Shown here: positions 60,394 through 64,000 of the stretch, piece by piece | Position numbering within the stretch: the stretch's first letter is position 1 | How the letters are laid out: each line of letters opens with the position of its first letter | NCBI GenBank assembly: GCA_003486385.1 | Contig: DNFT01000032.1 | Coordinates: 1-64,000, forward strand | From: Eubacterium sp. | GTDB taxonomy: Bacteria; Bacillota; Clostridia; Lachnospirales; Lachnospiraceae | Length of the DNA stretch: 64,000 nt | Direction of reading: 5' to 3' | Made by a program: the position numbers and the translations under genes | The notes under the pieces: model-generated | What the model saw: only the letters and a program-made list of their open reading frames with translations | The model's database searches: none | Told to the model about the DNA's origin: nothing

Positions 60394-61320
60394 CTAAATA
60401 TCCTCCTCATTCAATTGTAGATTCTGTTCATACAACAGATGTAATTCACCGTCATACACCCTGCATTTCCTGTCATTGGTCAGTTGGATATATCTCTCAA
60501 ATATTTTTTCTGCAACAACCGCCTGTTCGAAGCTGTTTTCATCTGAGTGCATGGTACATAGCAGTGCTGCGCCGCATGAGCGTGCTGAGCGTATAGCCGC
60601 GATGTCCTCATTACGGTTTATTTCGTCTACCGCAATCACCCGCGGTGACATGGCGCGCAGCATCATCATTATCCCCTTGCTTTTAGGAATCATGTCCATA
60701 ACGTCCGTGCAGTCTCCGACATCATTCTGCGGTATTCCCTTATAGCATGCCGCAATCTCCGAGCGTTCGTCGATAACAGAAACTGTTATTCCACTGTCCG
60801 AGATATTCCTCACTATATCTCTTAACAGCGTGGTCTTTCCGCAGCCCGCCGGCGACAGGATAAGCGTGCTGTAAATCCCTCCGCTCCTGATAAGATGTGC
60901 GGCAAGTTCATCCGCAATCCCTATGTGCTGGCAGGCAAGCCTGAAATTCATGGAGCTTATATTTTTTATATGCTTGACCTCACCCTTATCGCACACTGCC
61001 TGTCCGCATATACCGACACGATGTCCTCCGGGAAGTGTTATGAAGCCATTCTTCAGTTCCTCGTTAAATGCATAGAGTGAGTAGTCGCTCATAAGCTCAA
61101 GGCATCGGTCAAGCTCTTCGCGGTGGCATATCACAACATTCGCCGACTGCTTTTTCAGTTCTCCCGCCGTACCTAAAAAATATATTTTTCCTTCCCTGAG
61201 TATTCTTACAGGTCTGTTCACCCTCAGCCTGATTTCCTCTACCCCCTTATATGCCGGAGATAGTACAAGAGCGCCCACCGCCTGCTTGAGCATGCCGGTA
61301 AAATATATTTCTATACCCAT
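60394..61320 (-). CDS. spoIIIAA: stage III sporulation protein AA (ATPase)
   Basis: About 308 residues. Cytoplasmic secretion-type ATPase thought to power the SpoIIIA channel. Walker A LSPAGCGKTTLLRDI, then DERSEIAACYKGIPQNDVG, and Walker B region RVIAVDEINRNEDIAAI, with CTMHSDENSFEQA after it. ATG 61320 has AAGGAG 4 bases upstream; the frame to 61392 carries an unlikely extension. First gene of the complete eight-gene spoIIIA operon. Confidence 0.94.
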   Translation of the reverse strand: MGIEIYFTGMLKQAVGALVLSPAYKGVEEIRLRVNRPVRILREGKIYFLGTAGELKKQSANVVICHREELDRCLELMSDYSLYAFNEELKNGFITLPGGHRVGICGQAVCDKGEVKHIKNISSMNFRLACQHIGIADELAAHLIRSGGIYSTLILSPAGCGKTTLLRDIVRNISDSGITVSVIDERSEIAACYKGIPQNDVGDCTDVMDMIPKSKGIMMMLRAMSPRVIAVDEINRNEDIAAIRSARSCGAALLCTMHSDENSFEQAVVAEKIFERYIQLTNDRKCRVYDGELHLLYEQNLQLNEEDI

Positions 61321-61524
61321 TGTTCTCCTTTCCGTTTCAGGTATGTCCTGTTGTTTATCACATACTATGCAGAGCATGTTTTTTTCATTCAAAAAAAGTT
61401 TCAGCTTTTTATTAATATTTCTTAGCCGAAATATAGGTTGAACAAAATTCCATATAAGGTTATAATAAAAAAGTTCATGCGTTATATTAATAGCATGGGT
61501 AAAAAAAAAGAAATGAGGATTAAC

Positions 61525-62415
61525 ATGAAATTTTTAATTGACCTTTTAAAAGGAATGGTAGTGGGTATTGCCAACATCATTCCTGGCGTCAGCGGCGGAA
61601 CCATGATGGTTTCAATGGGCATCTATGAAAAAATCATAGGCGCTATCAACAATCTTTTTAAGCATTTTAAGCAGTCTATTCTCACCCTTATTCCGATTGG
61701 AATAGGAATGGTTGCCGGAATCGGAGTGTTCTCTTACATACTTCCGTACTGCCTTGAGAACCAGCCGCTTCCTACAAGCCTCTGCTTTATCGGTCTTATC
61801 CTTGGCGGTGTGCCTTTTATAGTCAAGCCTGCCAAAGACAGCCTCAAAAAGGACGGAAAGCATATATCCCTCCAGCATGTGACTGCATTTCTTATATTGT
61901 TCGGGATAGCTGTCGCAATGGCATTTATGAGTGAGACAGAGTCACACTCTGCCAGCTTTAATCTGAACGCACTTCTTATTGTAAAGCTGTTCATCATCGG
62001 TGTAATCGCCTCCGCAACCATGGTTGTTCCGGGTGTCAGCGGTTCACTTGTGCTCATGCTGCTTGGCTACTATTCGGGAATCATTGAGACAATAAGAGAT
62101 TTTATAGATTCTCTCATAGCATTCAATGCCCCAGGTATTCTTCATTGCGTTGGAATACTTCTTCCATTCGGTATCGGTGTGGTTGTCGGAATCTTCGCCG
62201 TGTCGAAGCTTATTGAATGGCTTTTTGAAAAGCACCCATCGGTTACATACAGCGCCATTCTCGGACTCATCCTTGCATCGCCTATCGGCATTCTCGCAAA
62301 GATGGGACACAACAATATCAATGCTGTGTCTATAATCGTCGGAATCGTATTGCTTGCAGGAGCCACATGGTTCACCTACTGGTTCGGCAAAAAAACTGAA
62401 AATATTGAGGAATAA
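61525..62415 (+). CDS. DUF368 family membrane protein, putative undecaprenyl-phosphate translocase
   Basis: 296 residues, about eight hydrophobic helices. Two inverted-repeat family motifs are visible: NIIPGVSGGTMMVSMGIYE near residue 20 and MVVPGVSGSLVLMLLGYY near residue 178. Members of DUF368 (PopT) have been shown to flip undecaprenyl phosphate back across the membrane, so the same role is likely here. ATG 61525 has GAGGA 5 bases upstream; a longer frame starting at 61438 is unsupported. Divergent from spoIIIAA. Confidence 0.87.
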   Translation: MKFLIDLLKGMVVGIANIIPGVSGGTMMVSMGIYEKIIGAINNLFKHFKQSILTLIPIGIGMVAGIGVFSYILPYCLENQPLPTSLCFIGLILGGVPFIVKPAKDSLKKDGKHISLQHVTAFLILFGIAVAMAFMSETESHSASFNLNALLIVKLFIIGVIASATMVVPGVSGSLVLMLLGYYSGIIETIRDFIDSLIAFNAPGILHCVGILLPFGIGVVVGIFAVSKLIEWLFEKHPSVTYSAILGLILASPIGILAKMGHNNINAVSIIVGIVLLAGATWFTYWFGKKTENIEE

Positions 62416-62449
62416 AAAAGCGGTGACAACCGCGTCATCACCTTAAATA

Positions 62450-62498
62450 AAACCGGGGAAATCATCCTTAATAAATCACAGGATGATTTCCCCGGTTT
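62450..62498. terminator. strong bidirectional terminator
   Basis: AAACCGGGGAAATCATCC (62450-62467) pairs perfectly over 18 bp with 62481-62498, loop 13 bases. The plus strand is followed by CATTTAA and the minus strand by TTATTTAA. It ends the DUF368 gene and may insulate the convergent ABC-F gene. Confidence 0.85.
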
Positions 62499-62503
62499 CA
62501 TTT

Positions 62504-62532
62504 AAAAAAGAGGACGGACTTCTCCATCCTCT
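62504..62532 (-). terminator. intrinsic terminator downstream of the ABC-F gene
   Basis: AGAGGA (62509-62514) with TCCTCT (62527-62532), plus inner GGA/TCC pairs; six T follow on the minus strand. About 140 bases of A/T-rich sequence without a gene lie between it and the ABC-F stop. It matches the spoIVB terminator almost base for base. Confidence 0.7.
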
Positions 62533-62671
62533 GTATTGATTATTTTCTGTAGGATAGGAAAAATATCCATACCTTAAAGTCATATTTTCTATACGAGGTT
62601 CTTTTTATAGCATACATATTCCCCGACACACTTAAAGCCAAGATGTGTTCGCATTGCTGCTCTATTTTAAT

Positions 62672-64000
62672 TTAATTTCTTTCCATGTGCAAAACACCGG
62701 TAGCTATAGTCTCCTTAAATCGCACATCATGTTCCACGAAAAGCATCGTAGGCCGAAATGCCAGAAGCAGCTTCTCAATCTGCATTCTGGTATACACATC
62801 AATGTAATTTAACGGCTCATCCCAGATATAAAGGTGTGCCGGAGTAAGCAGGCTTGAAGCAATCAGCACCTTTTTCTTCTGGCCCTCAGAGTACAGCTCC
62901 ATGTCTTTGTCAAACAGCACCCTCTCAAAATCAAGCTGGCGCAGGAGTGCTAACAGGAGTGTGTAATCCAATCTTTTCTCCCTGGCAAAATCTCTCAGGC
63001 TGCCCTTTAAATGCGAGGTATCCTGGCTGATATATGATATTATCAGGTTCTGCGGCACCTCCAGAATTCCTGTGGTTTTATAATCTGATGATACCGCTTC
63101 ACCATCCTTATTACAAGCTAAAATTGCTTTAACCAGACTGGTTTTCCCACAGCCGTTTGCACCGTCAAGCGCAATCCTGTCGCCATTCTTAAGCTCAAAG
63201 GTGACATTTCTTACCGCGTTAGCTGCTGCGTCACAGTACCTTAGGGAAAAGTCTGCTGTGCGCAGCAGCCGGTCTTTATGGTAACGAAGCGGCATAAGCT
63301 TCAAATCCTGCGTTTCCTCGATGTCCTTGAGCAGCCCTTCTTTTTCTTCTATTTCCCTCCTGATACGATTTTCATAGGTTTCCACACGCTTCTGCATTTT
63401 CTTTGTCTTAGCTCCGATATATGCCCGTGCATCTTTTCTCCTGTCATGTTCCTTTACAGGGTCAAAGCCTATCTTGGTGCGCTCACTACGTTCTGCCCAC
63501 CTGCCGGCTCTGTCTGCCGCTGTTTCAAGCTTCTCTATCTCCCTTGCGTGTTTTTCATTCTCTGCCCTTGCATTCTTATCCGCCTTTTCCTTGTTCTCCC
63601 ACCAGCTTGAAAAGTTCCCTGCCTGGACCTCTATGGTTGCCCTGTTTAATACAAGTACATGGTCTATACATGCGTCAAGTATATCCCTGTCATGCGATAC
63701 AAGGATAAATCCTTTTTTTCTGTTAAGATAATTCTTCACTATCTGTCTCGCCTCATTGTCCAGATGATTAGTCGGCTCATCAATCAGAAGAAACTCATTC
63801 TCCCCGGAAAACAGTACCGCAAGCATCAGCTTAGTGCGCTCACCAAAGCTCAGTTGACCAAACGGTCTGTACAGAAGCTCCGGCGCAATTCCAAGCTGAG
63901 GAAGCTCACACAGAACCCTCCAGCTCTCCACATTCGGTTTCCAGCGCTCCATCAACTCATCGGCCGTATTGTTATAATCTTCCTCAGAAACCTTGTATGG
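62672..64000 (-). CDS. ABC-F ATPase, Lsa/Vga-like, 5' end outside the window
   Basis: The open frame continues through the right edge, so the N-terminus (including the first Walker A) is missing; at least 442 residues are present. Visible parts are first-domain signature LSFGERTKLML, Walker B FLLIDEPTNHLDNEA, a linker with a long charged coiled coil (about 90 residues, K/E-rich), second Walker A GANGCGKTSLVKAI, second signature LYSEGQKKKVLIASSLL and Walker B IWDEPLNYIDV. No membrane domain, so a cytosolic ribosome-binding ABC-F. Similarity to the Lsa/Vga/Msr group suggests ribosome protection against lincosamide, streptogramin A or pleuromutilin, which is an inference. Confidence 0.85.
   Translation of the reverse strand, partial: PYKVSEEDYNNTADELMERWKPNVESWRVLCELPQLGIAPELLYRPFGQLSFGERTKLMLAVLFSGENEFLLIDEPTNHLDNEARQIVKNYLNRKKGFILVSHDRDILDACIDHVLVLNRATIEVQAGNFSSWWENKEKADKNARAENEKHAREIEKLETAADRAGRWAERSERTKIGFDPVKEHDRRKDARAYIGAKTKKMQKRVETYENRIRREIEEKEGLLKDIEETQDLKLMPLRYHKDRLLRTADFSLRYCDAAANAVRNVTFELKNGDRIALDGANGCGKTSLVKAILACNKDGEAVSSDYKTTGILEVPQNLIISYISQDTSHLKGSLRDFAREKRLDYTLLLALLRQLDFERVLFDKDMELYSEGQKKKVLIASSLLTPAHLYIWDEPLNYIDVYTRMQIEKLLLAFRPTMLFVEHDVRFKETIATGVLHMERN

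Noticed and set aside
62672..64000. Truncated or frameshifted ABC-F gene
   Set aside because: The frame stays open to the window edge, so the missing N-terminus is simply outside the window.

Overview
This window looks like chromosome from a flagellated, pectin-using member of the Lachnospiraceae (Clostridia), most like Lachnospira / [Eubacterium] eligens. That is inferred from four things: moderately A/T-rich coding sequence, Firmicutes gene orders around spoIIIA, spo0A, dacF and xerD, a Lachnospiraceae-style Na+-decarboxylase operon, and kduI/kduD beside flagellin methylase and uppP. Most genes lie on the minus strand. I saw no rRNA, tRNA, CRISPR array, prophage or complete IS element.

Layout. 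0.2-4.5 kb: a small membrane protein with a striking tandem operator, then pncC-pgsA-rimO and a cardiolipin synthase. 4.6-9 kb: flagellin lysine methylase, a short FliD-tail-like protein and a large GT-C-like membrane protein. 9-13.2 kb: uppP, rpoZ, yicC (without gmk) and divergent rqcH. 13.2-13.7 kb: a perfect 30-bp inverted repeat and a gene remnant. 13.7-18.9 kb: a five-gene biotin-dependent operon encoding two carboxyltransferases, one biotin carrier and the membrane Na+-decarboxylase subunits. 19-22.9 kb: dacF, a formate/nitrite-type channel, a polysaccharide deacetylase and a charged protein of unknown role. 23-28 kb: kduD-kduI, a sirtuin and a GH2 glycosidase. 28-38 kb: nucleoside salvage (pyrimidine-nucleoside phosphorylase, deoB), DAHP synthase, xerD-spoIIM-nudF, proC, an aminotransferase and glgA. 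38.1-45.2 kb: spo0A, then an accessory stretch (phosphodiesterase, a PBECR4-like putative nuclease behind a structured attenuator-like leader, hcp-ferredoxin with a divergent Crp/Fnr regulator, a PQ-loop-like protein, pcp). 45.4-61.3 kb: the conserved Firmicutes block spoIIIAA-AH, asp23, nusB, xseA-xseB, ispA, dxs, tlyA, nadK, argR, recN, spoIVB. 61.5-64 kb: a DUF368 carrier-lipid transporter family gene and an ABC-F gene that runs off the right edge.

How it fits together. The sporulation regulator Spo0A, the SpoIIIA-SpoIIQ channel genes, SpoIVB and SpoIIM all appear intact, so the lineage keeps an endospore programme or did so recently. KduI and KduD process unsaturated uronates from pectin. 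The decarboxylase operon couples decarboxylation to Na+ export and may also carry out transcarboxylation. Hcp, ferredoxin and the regulator form a nitrosative-stress module with a clear 16-bp palindromic operator. UppP and the DUF368 protein both act on undecaprenyl carrier lipid. The best candidate for something undescribed is the PBECR4-like gene at 39.9-41.1 kb, whose start codon sits directly behind a terminator-like hairpin in a long structured leader, inside a segment that separates spo0A from spoIVB.
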